From the NCBI GenBank assembly GCA_017979445.1, contig CM030716.1, positions 12,871,611 through 12,935,610 of the forward strand: a stretch of 64,000 nucleotides of DNA, read 5' to 3'. Made by a program: the position numbers and the translations under genes. Within the stretch, counting starts at the first letter, position 1, and the number at the start of each line of letters is the position of its first letter. The notes under the pieces were generated by a model, which was given only the letters and a program-made list of their open reading frames with translations, searched no databases and was not told the DNA's origin. Positions 41,481-52,274 of this stretch are shown piece after piece. The DNA comes from Akebia trifoliata (lineage: Eukaryota > Streptophyta > Magnoliopsida > Ranunculales > Lardizabalaceae).

Positions 41481-42769
41481 GCGGGTTGAAACTGATTAAG
41501 TTTAAAAAATGAAAACAAGGGTTTTTTATCATTTATAATCTTTTCATTAATCTATTAGAGAATACCAAGGCCACGAAGCATGCTATCAATTTGTAAATGT
41601 AGGGGTATTACAAATATTCACCAAAACATGGAGGGACCACCTCTCAAATAAGTTACGATTTCTACTTAACAAAGTGTTTGAAAGAGGGATTTTGTAAACG
41701 TGAGCCTTAAGGGTACATGTTAAAAGTGCAAATAAACATACCTTGGAATAAGCATGTGAGGGTATTTTAGTAAAAAAAAAAATCTTGTCCGTATTTTCAG
41801 TAATGAAATTCAATTTTCCAAGTGTATTTATTATACTTTAATGTGTGCCCCTAAGACACGCGTTAGCAAGACCCTTGAAAGACTTTCTAAAAACATTCTT
41901 CAAAACATCTTTTCTTAATCGAAAATTCTATAAAGAGTGTCTTAAGGTTGAGGATGTTTCGACTTTTCGATACATTCATTAAAAGGTGATTTTTTCTTGC
42001 ATTTAATGCTCGAGTGATTGTTTGCTCATAGCTGAACACCATTTTCACATGTGGCATTGGTGACCTAATAAATAAGAGGAGAACTTTTCTCTCTCTTGCC
42101 TATAGTGAAAAAATTAAATTTCTTATTGTATCACCTTGGCATTCAAAAACAAGATACATTACCATTGTTATAGGGATGAAATTCTATGAATTTAAAAAAA
42201 AAATAAAAAAAAGTTATTTATCGTTATTGAATTTTAATTTTAAATTTGAGTACTCGGTAATCATCCATTTTAAACACCTTTAATTAAATTCAAAAAATTT
42301 ATTTTTCTTTTACCAAGAGATTTTTCATGAAATTTAGAAGGATTGCCAATATGATAATCCATCTCGGTCTCACACTGATTAAAAATTAAGATTTCTAGGC
42401 AGCGGGAAGTGAAGTTCTACGGAGAAAATTTTTCTCTTATTAATTACGTATCAACTTCACATGTCAAATCAGTGTTGGGCTGTGAGCGAACAAACACTCT
42501 TTGATGCTTTGTCTCAAATTTCGTGATATTCAGGTTTTTTGGGTTGTGTGTATTCTACCACACACGTGTGGTACTACAAGACAACTATTAATTAATTTAT
42601 CTAAAAGACCTAAATACCCGTTATGAGTTGGAGGTAGTTCTCTAAATAATAAGTAATTCCATGAATGGCAAGAGATTGTTAGGAGATTAGTTTGAGTAAG
42701 ATTCAAAATATATATTTAGCAATTCCTTTAAAAGTTGGATAATTATAAAAGTACCTCACGAACTAATAA

Positions 42770-43060
42770 GGGCAACCCACATCATAATCAAATTATTTTG
42801 TCAAGATTAAAAGTTTCGAAATGCATTGATTTTTGGTGATGACGATCTCTACAAAATGAGGAGATCATCCTCACTAAATCTATTCCAAAACTTCTAATCC
42901 CATAAAAAAAATTTATAAAAAAATGAATAATTTACGACTTGTTTTGATGGTGTTAAAAGATTCAGAATAGACTGATTATCTTCCTCACCAAAAGTTAGTT
43001 CATTTCGAAACTTTTTACTCATATAAAATAAAATAATTCAGCAATGGTGTGGATTGCCCT
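42770..43060. mobile_element. Tourist-like MITE (PIF/Harbinger type), about 290 bp
   Basis: Ends GGGCAACCCACATCAT and its inverse ATGGTGTGGATTGCCC, flanked by TAA on both sides (42767-42769 and 43061-43063), a trinucleotide duplication as used by PIF/Harbinger elements. Inside is a second inverted pair: GATTTTTGGTGATGACGATC with GAGATCATCCTCAC, then AGGAAGATAATC. The inner motif ATTCCAAAACTTCTAAYCCCAT also occurs in the foldback at 59430-59818. No coding capacity. Confidence 0.65.
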
Positions 43061-43391
43061 TAAAATTTTAGCTAAAAAAGAAAACAGAAAAGATACCATA
43101 TGAAAGTGGTTTAGGTATAAGTGTATAATAACTCCAATACTTGGAAAAACTTTCAAAAATTCTTGTGTGTAACTTTTCACATCCATATCCACATATTTAA
43201 AACTCCCCAATCATTTTTAGATTTATTTTTTTATATCTCATTTTTTCAAAATCACCAGTCTTGACTTTGAACTTATCCGGGCGATCTAGTTCTTCTCTTT
43301 ACTTGTGCAATCTTTCAATACTACCCACTTTCACTCACAAGTTGATGAACTATGTATTTTTTTCGGATTACCTATGAACTATTTAATTATG

Positions 43392-43600
43392 ATTTTTTTT
43401 TGTTGTTGTTGTTGTTTGGAATTGAGGTATCCAAACCTCATAGAGCACCCAACTAATCATTGGGCTTGTGCAGTCCTCTCCCCCACACACGCCAAGTAAT
43501 TTCTTGGATTAACTCTTCAAATGGCCCCTAAGGGGTATTCAAACTCAAGACCTCCACTCCCTAAGGTGTGGTCTTGGCCATTTCACCAACCCTTCCATGG
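43392..43600 (-). mobile_element. tRNA-derived SINE, minus strand
   Basis: Read on the minus strand it begins near GGAAGGGTTGGTGAAATGGC, with an A-box-like TGGTGAAATGGCCAAGACC and a B-box-like GAGTTTGAATACC (43546-43534). A body with GGACTGCACAAGCCC follows and a tail ending in (CAA)n/A-rich sequence (43417-43392). Its head and B-box region match the element at 48886-49070 in the opposite orientation. Confidence 0.65.
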
Positions 43601-43606
43601 TTATTA

Positions 43607-46187
43607 TAATTCACTTGAAAGATTACTCACAATCTTTTGAACATGAGCTCAAGAGAACACTTGAAGCTTTATGAAGTTCTCTTAAAATTCAAAAGAACTT
43701 ATACTATTAGGCTTGTTTATCAAACATTTAATCCTTATAAAGTTCTCCTACAAATCAAGAACACTTGGGTACTTCTACTCATACTTATCAAACATTTTAA
43801 TTCTTATTCTAAAATAGTGCAAAACAAATTTAAAACTAGGAATATAATAATATTTTATGAACTAATCGTATTATAAATTAACACATATCTTCATATATAA
43901 TGCAAATAACACACGCTATTACTTAACTGAGTTACCAAAACTCCAATAAAAAAAAATCTAGGCACAAGAGGAGAGAGAAGAGATATAAAAAAGGTAAAGA
44001 AACTAATTTGATGATCGGTTTTGAGATCCGATACTGAATGATAATTAACGATTGTTTTATTGTGAAGTCTTTACAAGTGTAAAAGGAGAATAGTAAAAGT
44101 ATTATCATTTGAGATTGAGTTAAAAAAAAATTATTTCAAAAAAATGTTAACGTGTTTTTAGCTCTGTGTACAAAAAAAGAAAATTATTTGTTTAATTCGA
44201 GACAACCGTTATTTGTTTTTAGCAAATTATTTCAATTATTTGCTAATTATAGGTCTCTTTAAAAATTTTTTTTTGTATCAAATGGTATTTACCAAATTAG
44301 TATACATCTTTATTATGATCTCTTAAAGATAACCATTTTTTACTAATTGCACTTCCTTATCAATAACATTAAGATTTAGGGCTATTCGTCTTTATGTGAC
44401 TTCGTCTTCTCTGCTCATGTAAACTATAAACATGCTTATTATACAACCAAGTATTTCTTACAAAGATTATTGAGGTAACAATAATTTACGTGAGCATGAT
44501 TGAAGAAGAATAAAAATCAAAAGAGTTCAATATTTTTATTTTGAGTGCAATCATCCAAATAGAGTATAAGGGAAAAATTTTAACTGATGGAGTGCAATTG
44601 GTAGTGAGTGATGTGCAACTAGCTAATCTTTATTTTTACATCATGCTTATCCTATCCCCACCCCCCCCCCCAAAAAAAAAAAAAAAAAAAAAAAAAAAAC
44701 TTAATTAATATATAGGAAAATCATTACAACCCCATGACATCTTTAATCAAATTAGTTTTTTCTTAAATTACAAAAATATCCTTTTATTATGTTTTATTTC
44801 AAAATTACATTTATTCATATTATAAATTACAAGAAGGAACTTACAATACATATTAACTGATAGAATATGAATTATAAAAAAATTTAATTATATATTAATC
44901 CTAATTTTTTTTAATGCATGTGAATTTTCTCATGCTACCTATTAGTTTAGTTTAATTTATTTTTATAGCTGAAATATACCTTGAACTCTAAATATAATTC
45001 TGATCTTTTATACCTAATTGTAAGAGAGAGAAAAAAAAAGATCTTTTATTTGAGATTCGCTAGAAGGCTAAAATTGTAAATGTATATACATACACATGGT
45101 ACCCATGTTGTTAAAAATAAATAAATATCTTATCTTATTATTTTAATGACATAAGGTGGACTAACAGATGTTTGACACCAAAATTTAAATATATTTAAAC
45201 TAATTAGCAGGATTTTTTCATCAAAACAAATAAATCTACAAATGCATGATTCTAACCATAACTAAGTTAATTAATCTTTAAAAATTACAATTTTTTTAAT
45301 ATTCCAAATTATAATGAAATGGAGAAAAATACTCTTGAAATATATTAAAGAGAGATTTATGAGGACGACCTATTAGTTGTAATTTTATTACTCTTGGAAT
45401 ATGTTTTTGGATTCTACAAATTGATGCTGTTAGGATTCAGTCCAATATACGTGAAGTAACCAATCAAGTACTTCAATTTGAATTTTATGATGTGAATCCC
45501 CACTCCAAGATTTGTCCTTTAACAAACTTGATAAAGAAAGGTTTGATGGGTAGCAAACATTATAAAGTAAGGTTCCCTTGAAGTTATCAGAACTTTAAAG
45601 GGGTTTTTGTAATAAAAATGCAATAAAATAAATCTCTCTCATATTAAATGAAAAATTATCTTATGAAATTTCTTTATGAAAGTAAATTTTTTTTAAATAA
45701 TCATTTAATTATTTATATATTTTTTTAAATTTGACATAAATCATAATTTTTGTCCTACAGGTATGTTTGCACGTGCCATTTCCTAGTGGATCTTAATATA
45801 TATTTTTTAAACAGGGTTAGACCACAAATTTTGACTTAGTCTTGCCATTTTGTTAGTTTTCCCAAAAATAAGAAAGCAACTTGAGCTATGGCGCACTTGA
45901 TGTGAGTGCGGGGCAAGGACCGAAATGTAAAGTCAACGATAAGAGGAGCAATGATGGCACCTCGTTAGATCAATTACGATTTAGTGGACTAACGATGGTG
46001 GAATTTACTTTTTTACTAGGGATTAAGATTAGGATTACCAATGAAATGAGGATGAAGTGTGAACTAAGTTAATTCGTAAAACTATCAATAATGAAATCAA
46101 AGACTTAGATATAATTTAAATCAACTGTTAAAATTATTGATCTAATTAAAAACAGACATACCCAATGGAAATACTAAAAATTATTGA
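43607..46187. other. Gene-free AT-rich spacer
   Basis: Only low-complexity features stand out: a C11-A30 homopolymer junction at 44658-44699 and short microsatellites. The 45881-46072 open frame has no recognisable domain, no supporting splice sites and no similarity I know. Nothing else was identified. Confidence 0.5.
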
Positions 46188-46293
46188 AGATGTCAGCTAA
46201 CTTAATTGGTAAAATCTACGGGTGATGACACTATATATCTAGGTTCAATTCCCATCATCACTGAGTTATGATAAAAAAAAAAAAAAAAAAAAA
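46188..46293 (+). mobile_element. Short tRNA-derived SINE-like copy with poly(A)
   Basis: CAGCTAACTTAATTGGTAAA resembles an RNA polymerase III A box, and GGTTCAATTCCC at 46242-46253 is a near-consensus B box 35-40 bp downstream. A run of about 20 A residues follows at 46270-46292. Only about 100 bp long, so it is either a truncated SINE or a tRNA-related retrosequence. No cloverleaf fitting a functional tRNA could be drawn. Confidence 0.5.
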
Positions 46294-46638
46294 TGGCTTA
46301 GAGATAAGGAAAACGAGGAATTTTTTTTTTGTTTGTAAGAATTATCATGAAAAATTTTCCAACTAAATTATATATTTGATTCTTTATCTCAAACTTGAAT
46401 TGAGGTTACTATTTTGAAAAATGCTAAATTGACTTCTTAGTATATTGCCCCCACAAATGTGTTGAAGTGGTGGTGTGCATAAAACCATAGATGCTTCTCT
46501 TAGAGATATGAGTGTTGTAAATTTAAAGAAAATTAATGGTTCTCTACACAAATAATGCAGTAGAAAGTGTTGTAGGATGTCAATGTAGCATTGCTCTATC
46601 AATTTTTAAAATATATTTTTAGATATGAATCCTAGTTG

Positions 46639-46981
46639 TACATTTAAGGGAAAATTCCAAAAAATGTAGATAAAAATTGAAAAACTCTCAAAACTATACA
46701 CTATTCATTTCAATTTTGAAAATGGTAAATTATCGTTATTAAAATTAAAATATTTTTGTTAAGGTGAACTTTTTTACTGATTCTATAAAACAATAAGTAT
46801 GTTTTAATTTCAGAAAAATAGTTAAAAAAAAGTTTTGTTTAATAAAACAATGAGGTTTTTCCTTATTTTAACAAAAAATATTTTAATCCATTTGACCGAT
46901 TCTAGAATTAAAATGATCAATGTGTAATTTTGATAAATTTTCAATTTTCAACTCATGGTTTGCTAAATCACCCTACATGTA
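46639..46981. mobile_element. Foldback element with long imperfect inverted repeats
   Basis: Left arm TACATTTAAGGG...AAAATTGAAAAACTCTCAAA...TTTTTGTTAAGGTGAAC is the diverged inverse of the right arm ending in GATAAATTTTCAATTTTCAA...CCCTACATGTA. Arms are about 130 bp and AT-rich. The outer TACATKTARGG ends match. No clear target duplication was found, so the superfamily is left open. Confidence 0.5.
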
Positions 46982-47072
46982 ATACTCTTGATCTTGATAT
47001 TTTAATTAAGAGGGAATTGAAAAAAAAATTCACTCAACCATTTGTAAATTATAGTATTTTGGTTATTTAAAC

Positions 47073-47459
47073 GAGTAGGGATCCGGAATGGTGTCTCTTA
47101 CCTGACCAAGGTCAAGTAGCACCTCATTTTATGCCACATGGCATTTTTGGGACCCACTAACCATATGGATATGTGATCCATCCCTTGATGAATCTACACA
47201 CAAAGTATCAGTTTGATTGGTGATGTGCAGTATTCCATTATATTAAAAATGATTTTTTATTGTTGGATTTAAATTCTTTTTCAAAAGTTTAGATCTAGTA
47301 GATGCAAGTTATCAAACACTATGATTTTTGATCCATAGATTTACCAAGGGATGTATCACATATCTATATGGTCAATGAGTCCCAAAAATGCCACATAGCA
47401 TAAAATAGCGTGCCACCTGACCTTAGTTAGGTACGGAATACCACTCTTGATTCCTACTC
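47073..47459. mobile_element. Mutator-type foldback MITE with 9-bp target duplication
   Basis: Left end GAGTAGGGATCCGGAATGGT and right end (inverted) GAGTAGGAATCAAGAGTGGT lead into arms of about 125 bp, including ATGCCACATGGCATTTTTGG against CCAAAAATGCCACATAGCAT inverted. Flanks are TATTTAAAC (47064-47072) and TATTTAAAT (47460-47468), 8 of 9 bases identical. Long terminal inverted repeats with a 9-bp duplication are diagnostic of MULE-type elements. No transposase. Confidence 0.75.
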
Positions 47460-47880
47460 TATTTAAATATGAGTGTTTTAATAAAACCACATATTATTTT
47501 AACTAAATTACCGGCTCAATCACGTTTTTGAAAAATCAGTCAAATAAAGGTGGATCACGTTCCCATTTTGTATTTCTTCATTCTTCCCAAGAATGAAGAT
47601 CTCCGCATTAAAGTAAATTCTTCTTTCTCATTTTCTTTTTCAAATTCTTCTCAAGAATTATTATTATTATCATCATCATCATTATTAGAAAAATGCTTAT
47701 TTAATTGAATTAACTTTACACCCTTATTTTCAATCTGAAATAAATCTTAAACCCTTAATAAGGTTATTATGTTTTTTCATAATTTTGTGATTTAAAAAAA
47801 AAAAAAAATTCATATTAAGAAACTTAAAGGTGTAAAATTATATTTGTAATACCCATTTTATTAAGTATTAAAATAAAGAG

Positions 47881-47918
47881 TCGTGCTGCTGGGGTGACAC
47901 AAAGGTGACAAAATGATA
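47881..47918 (+). mobile_element. Single arm of the foldback family seen at 832
   Basis: CGTGCTGCTGGGGTGACACAAAGGTGACAAAATGAT matches the left arm at 826-873 including its flank, but lacks the extra GAGACAC insertion. No inverse arm is found downstream, so this is a broken copy or shared target sequence. Confidence 0.5.
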
Positions 47919-48549
47919 TCAATTGAGGCTTAAATCTTAATGAATAATCAAGATTTGACCTCACATCGCATACTTTGAACATATTATAAATGCATTTTCT
48001 CGTGATACGAGTAAAAATCATTTATGATTCCATCCACTGTTTCGTCAAGATGTCCCATATGAGGTCCAATTTTGAGTTCAATCTTGGGGACTCAATCTTT
48101 CTATATTATATATATATATATATAAAAAACGTGGTTGGACTTAATAATGTGGACGTCTTTTATGACCATCTTTGATAATTTTCCTTTTAAATATTGTGCG
48201 TCCAACATCCAAATTAAGTGTAAGGAGGGTCTGCTCCGTCTATTAAAAAGCGTGCCATTGTATTCAAAGCATTCTCAAACAGTGATGATGTCATATAAGT
48301 CCGACTTCTCATCCTTTGAAATAAAACGACTGGTGAAGTTTTGGTCAATATTTGAGATGCCCCTCCACATGTTTTCAAAAAATGACGACATGTCCTCTTG
48401 AACATACTATTCTCCATAACTAATGAAAAATGATTTACATGCCCTTATTTTCACCCAATATTCAAAAACTTGATTTTGAAACGAGGGCATTTAGTTATTA
48501 ATTTTCAAATATAAGGATAATTCAACAATGTACCAAAATATGGAGTGAT

Positions 48550-48720
48550 AACCTCGAGGGATTGGCTCAAAGGAAAATTCGGACCAATAAATGATTAATG
48601 TCCATAGGTTGTGAGTTCGACATCATTAATTTCTCAGGGGCTATTCGTGAGGGTGTACTCTCACTTATCAGGTGTGTGAGATGTGCGGGCGATGCATGTG
48701 TCCCAGGACTATTTCTTTGA
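48550..48720 (+). mobile_element. Possible SINE-like sequence
   Basis: GGATTGGCTCAAAGGAAAAT and, about 50 bp later, GGTTGTGAGTTCGACATC have the spacing of A and B boxes, and CTCAGGGGCTATTCGTGAGG and CAGGTGTGTGAGATGTGCGG follow in the manner of plant Au-like SINE bodies. No poly(A) tail or target duplication was seen, so this is tentative. Confidence 0.4.
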
Positions 48721-48885
48721 CAAGAGCATGATCTATGGATTGACCATGATTGCCTTGAATTGCATTCTTTCAAGTAATTCAAATCCATAAAATAATTGAA
48801 TTCCACCATTTGATTACACATAGGGAAATGACCTCCTCCAAAAAATAAATTGAAAACAACTGGGAAAGAGCAGGAGGAAGAACCA

Positions 48886-49070
48886 TCTAATGGTTGGTGA
48901 GATGGCTAAGACCACACCTCGAGAATTGGAGGTCTTGAGTTCAAATCCCTAGTTAGAGTCTATCTTCATGCATTTATCTCAGAAATTACCTGATGCATGT
49001 GGGGAAGGGGATGACACGTGCCTCAAAGGTTAGTCGGGGTGCTCTAAGAGTAGGGTTACCCTTTAAAAAA
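48886..49070 (+). mobile_element. tRNA-derived SINE, plus strand
   Basis: TGGTTGGTGAGATGGCTAAGACC (A-box region) and GGTCTTGAGTTCAAATCCC with B box at 48937-48949 match the minus-strand copy at 43392-43600. The body includes GCATGTGGGGAAGGGGATGA and GGGGTGCTCTAAGAGTAGGG. It ends in an A-rich stretch just before the (GA)n tract. Confidence 0.65.
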
Positions 49071-49082
49071 ATTAACAAGAAA

Positions 49083-49085
<3 letters not shown>

Positions 49086-49121
<36 letters not shown>
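49086..49121. repeat. (GA)n microsatellite
   Basis: About 18 uninterrupted GA units. The antisense frame through it is a serine/leucine artefact. Confidence 0.9.
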
Positions 49122-49124
<3 letters not shown>

Positions 49125-50418
49125 ATTTTATTTTCCCATGGAGTTGATAGGTAAATGAATCCAATCAAAGGTAGATTCTTAGTGGGAAAAAATTATTTTC
49201 TATGAAAACTTATTAATTGAAAAATGAAAAATACATTTTCCCTAATTTTACATGTGAAATCACACATACCCTAAAATACTATTTATTTTATTTTATTTTA
49301 ATATTTTAAAGATAAGATTCTTAATATAGTTGTTTTTTTTAAATAATTTTTTGACCATTGGGGTGGTAGGAGGGAGACCAAGAGAGAATAAGGGGGGAGT
49401 ACACTAGCTAGAGTTTGTCTTATACAAGATTTTGATTCAACCCTGACTTTTACGACTAGGGCCCCAAGCTTGGATTCATTGAGATCCAAACTCAACCTAG
49501 ATTCAGATTGTGTTACGTCGGGTTTTAGGCTCACAAGGTTTTTTTTTTTTTTTTTTCAAACCCACATCTAAGGATGTAACTTTGACTAAACTCAAACCTT
49601 TTGGGTGGAACTCGACCTTTGCGTTAGGTCTAGATACAATTAGCTTAAGTTTGATTAGTTTGATTTTGAGTTCAAGGAAAAAAAAAATGATCAAATTCAA
49701 ATTAGATTGAGTTCGAAAATAGGCATTGGGTGTCTAATTTGCGTAAAACTCAAACTTAGTATGATTACAATTTAAAACTATTTTCTTATATCTTTGTTTC
49801 ATTCTCATTCGCAATGTTTGTATGTATATTTTTGTTTATCTTTATATCAGAACTAATGTATAATTACTTTTATTAAATAATCAATTATTTTGTTATTAAT
49901 GCTTTTATTTATGAAATTTTATATTACCATAAAATAATTATTTTGTAACTTTAAATATTCGTCTTGTTAAAAATTGTGATTAACAATAAATAGAGGTGAT
50001 TACTTTCGTCAATCATTATCTCATTATTTCATATATATAAACTTTGAAATAAACTTTTAAAATAAATAATTGTAAATTTTATTATTTTACATATCACTTA
50101 TAATCTTTATGTAAACTCTTACAATATTAAATTATTCAGTTCTATTGAGTAATGAACCAACTTGACCAACCTGATTTGGGTTTCGCTCGGGTTGAGCATT
50201 TTATTTCCAAGATCGGGTTGGGTGCAGGTTGGCGTTTGTCTGGTTTGGTTTGATCACCAATCCAACTCAACCTGGTCGAGTCACATTCCTACCTACAGCC
50301 AGCCTTCAAATCTACCAAGTTTCTGATTTGACTCTACGAGTTGTTGAGTAGAGTCTCGAGTCATATCCAATAATTTAATGAGTCCGATCGAATACGTGCT
50401 TGTTTGATTCTAGAAGCC
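49122..50418. other. Gene-free spacer
   Basis: AT-rich sequence with an interval of moderate G+C near 49360-49560 and 50150-50345 that repeats TTGGGTT/CAACCTG words (for example CTCGGGTTGAGCA and GATCGGGTTGGGTGCAGGTT). Nothing coding was recognised. Confidence 0.45.
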
Positions 50419-51567
50419 TAGGGCCTGTTTGGATACCAGGAGTAGAACTACTCTTCCAAAGAACAGGAGTTGAGATACTCTATGGAGGAGCTGGAAAAGT
50501 AATTCTGTGTAGAAAGGGCGTTTGGCAATCAACTCTATAAAGTACTAGCAGAAGTACTTTTGTGCTGGAAGTCTGTTTGGGAACCATACTGACTTCTAGA
50601 AAAAAGACCAGAATACCCTTATATTATATTAGTTATTGTTTTTTTATCTTTTAGTGTCATAATATGCTTTAAAACTATACTGTTTTTTACATTTTAACTA
50701 TAAATATTAATATAATATAATATAATATAATAAATATTAATATAATATTTTAAATATTAAATATTAATATAATATGTTTAAATCCATTATACTCAAAATT
50801 TAAAAAAAAATTTGACAGACTGTTTTTGACATAGTATGACATAATATTAAAAAAAAAATTGACAGACTGTCTTTTAGTGTCATAATATGCCTTCAAACTA
50901 TACTGTTTTTGACATTTTAACTATAAATATTAATATAATATAATATAATATTTTAAATATTAAATATTAATATAATGTGTTTAAATCCATTATACTCAAA
51001 ATTAAAAAAAAAAAAAATTGACAGACTGTCTTTTAATGTCATAATATGCCTTCAAACTATATTGTTTTTGACATTTTAACTATAAATATTAATATAATAT
51101 AATAAAATAAATTAATATAATATAATATAATATTTTAAATATTAAATATTAATATAATGTGTTTAACTATAAATATTAATATAATATAATATAATAAATA
51201 CTAATATAATATTTTAAATATTAAATATTAATATAATGTGTTTAAATCCATTATACTCAAAATTTAATTTTTTTTTTAATATTAATAAATGTTTCTTTCA
51301 TTTGATTTAAGGGCAAATGAATTAGGAATATTTTCATAGAAAATTAATAAAGCTAAGGGTATTTTGGTAAAACGAACCGTTAGATTTTGACTCCTCGCAA
51401 GATGAGTTTTGAGAAATAGGTTTTCTCGACTTCTTCACAAAGAGTAATTTCTTGCTCTTGCGCGGAGTAACTCTTCGAATGAGTTGTTCATCAAAACGCA
51501 TCCAAACGACTTCTAACTCCCCGCAAGAGTCAGAAGTAGCCAAGGAGTCCTATCCAAACGCCTACTA
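50419..51567. mobile_element. Non-autonomous hAT-like element with internal AT-rich tandem repeats
   Basis: The left end TAGGGCCTGTTTGGATA and the right end, inverted TAGTAGGCGTTTGGATA, are the form common to hAT-type MITEs in plants (GTTTGGATACC...). Subterminal sequence on both sides carries GGAGTT/AACTCC words. The interior from about 50630 to 51275 is three to four diverged copies of a unit with GACAGACTGTCTTTTAGTGT, ATACTGTTTTTGACATTTTA and (ATATTAATATA)n. An exact 8-bp target duplication was not found, so the end points may be off by a few bases. No transposase. Confidence 0.6.
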
Positions 51568-52083
51568 AGTCTTTGACAGCCTTGCTCCCGTAAACCAATC
51601 TTTAGTTCTTTTTATAATCCTCATTGAATCATGACACATGTTAGTGATAGATGGTATGTTATAAGTAAAAGTTGGTCTGTTAATAACAGCTCAGTAATTA
51701 AATCATTATTATTTTAAAAAATTAAAACATATTTTTTAAGAATTGTTTAACAGACTATTGTCGTTAAACTGATAAGTATTTAAATAATCCTTAATTTTTA
51801 TTTTTCTTCCCTCATTTCACTATCTCTAATTGGTCAAAGATCTTTTAGAGTTTTCTACGGGGCTCTGATATAAAGTCAAAATTATACTAAAATATATGTT
51901 TTGAAAAGAATTTTAAATTCTAAATTAAAATAATCGATTTTAATATATTGACCTAAATATTTAAATATCCAAAATATCTAAAAACTACATTTATCGCGCG
52001 TACCAACAACCAAAGTCATTTACTACTTATGGCATTTTCGTACTTTATTTGGAATCAAAGAAGAATTTTCTAGACCAAACTCC
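51568..52083. other. Upstream region of the P450 gene
   Basis: AT-rich promoter-proximal DNA. No ORF or known element was recognised before the TATA box at 52084. Confidence 0.45.
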
Positions 52084-52090
52084 TATAAAT
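52084..52090 (+). promoter_or_regulatory. TATA box of the P450 gene
   Basis: CTCCTATAAATAAAGG lies about 190 bp upstream of the start codon. Transcription would begin near 52115, just before the CT-rich tract. Confidence 0.65.
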
Positions 52091-52127
52091 AAAGGACTCC
52101 TCTCTCACTCTGTCATGAAAAGTAACA

Positions 52128-52216
52128 TCTTCTTTCTCTTTCTCTCTCTCGCTCTCTCTCTCTCTCATCTCATCTTACATCTTCTCTCTCTCTCTCATCT
52201 CATCTCATCTCATCTT
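52128..52216 (+). repeat. CT-rich tract in the P450 5' UTR
   Basis: Interrupted (CT)n with two blocks of CATCTCATCT. Pyrimidine-rich microsatellites are common in plant 5' UTRs and can influence expression. Confidence 0.8.
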
Positions 52217-52274
52217 ATTGAGAGACTGAGAGACTGTATTTGTATTGGAATTTCTAAAATCAAGGAAAGAAGAA

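Larger units (their letters stand above)
39401..42769. other. Gene-free spacer
   Basis: No gene recognised. A sequence of about 230 bp at 40620-40870 (AATTTTCACCATTGGATTTT, TTTAACACCTTTAATAAAGT, GGATTGCCAATTTGATGAAT) recurs in diverged form at 42195-42375, indicating a dispersed repeat. A (ATC)-rich microsatellite is present at each of two places, listed separately. 41850-42100 has no recognisable content. Confidence 0.5.

Noticed and set aside
45881..46072. Small protein gene of 63 codons
   Set aside because: No recognisable domain, no splice partners, no promoter; surrounded by repetitive spacer.
46188..46293. Functional tRNA gene
   Set aside because: A and B boxes are present but no complete cloverleaf could be drawn, and a poly(A) tail follows.
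50419..51567. Exact 8-bp hAT target duplication
   Set aside because: Flanks share only a GCCTA string that overlaps the inverted repeat ends, so no duplication is claimed.
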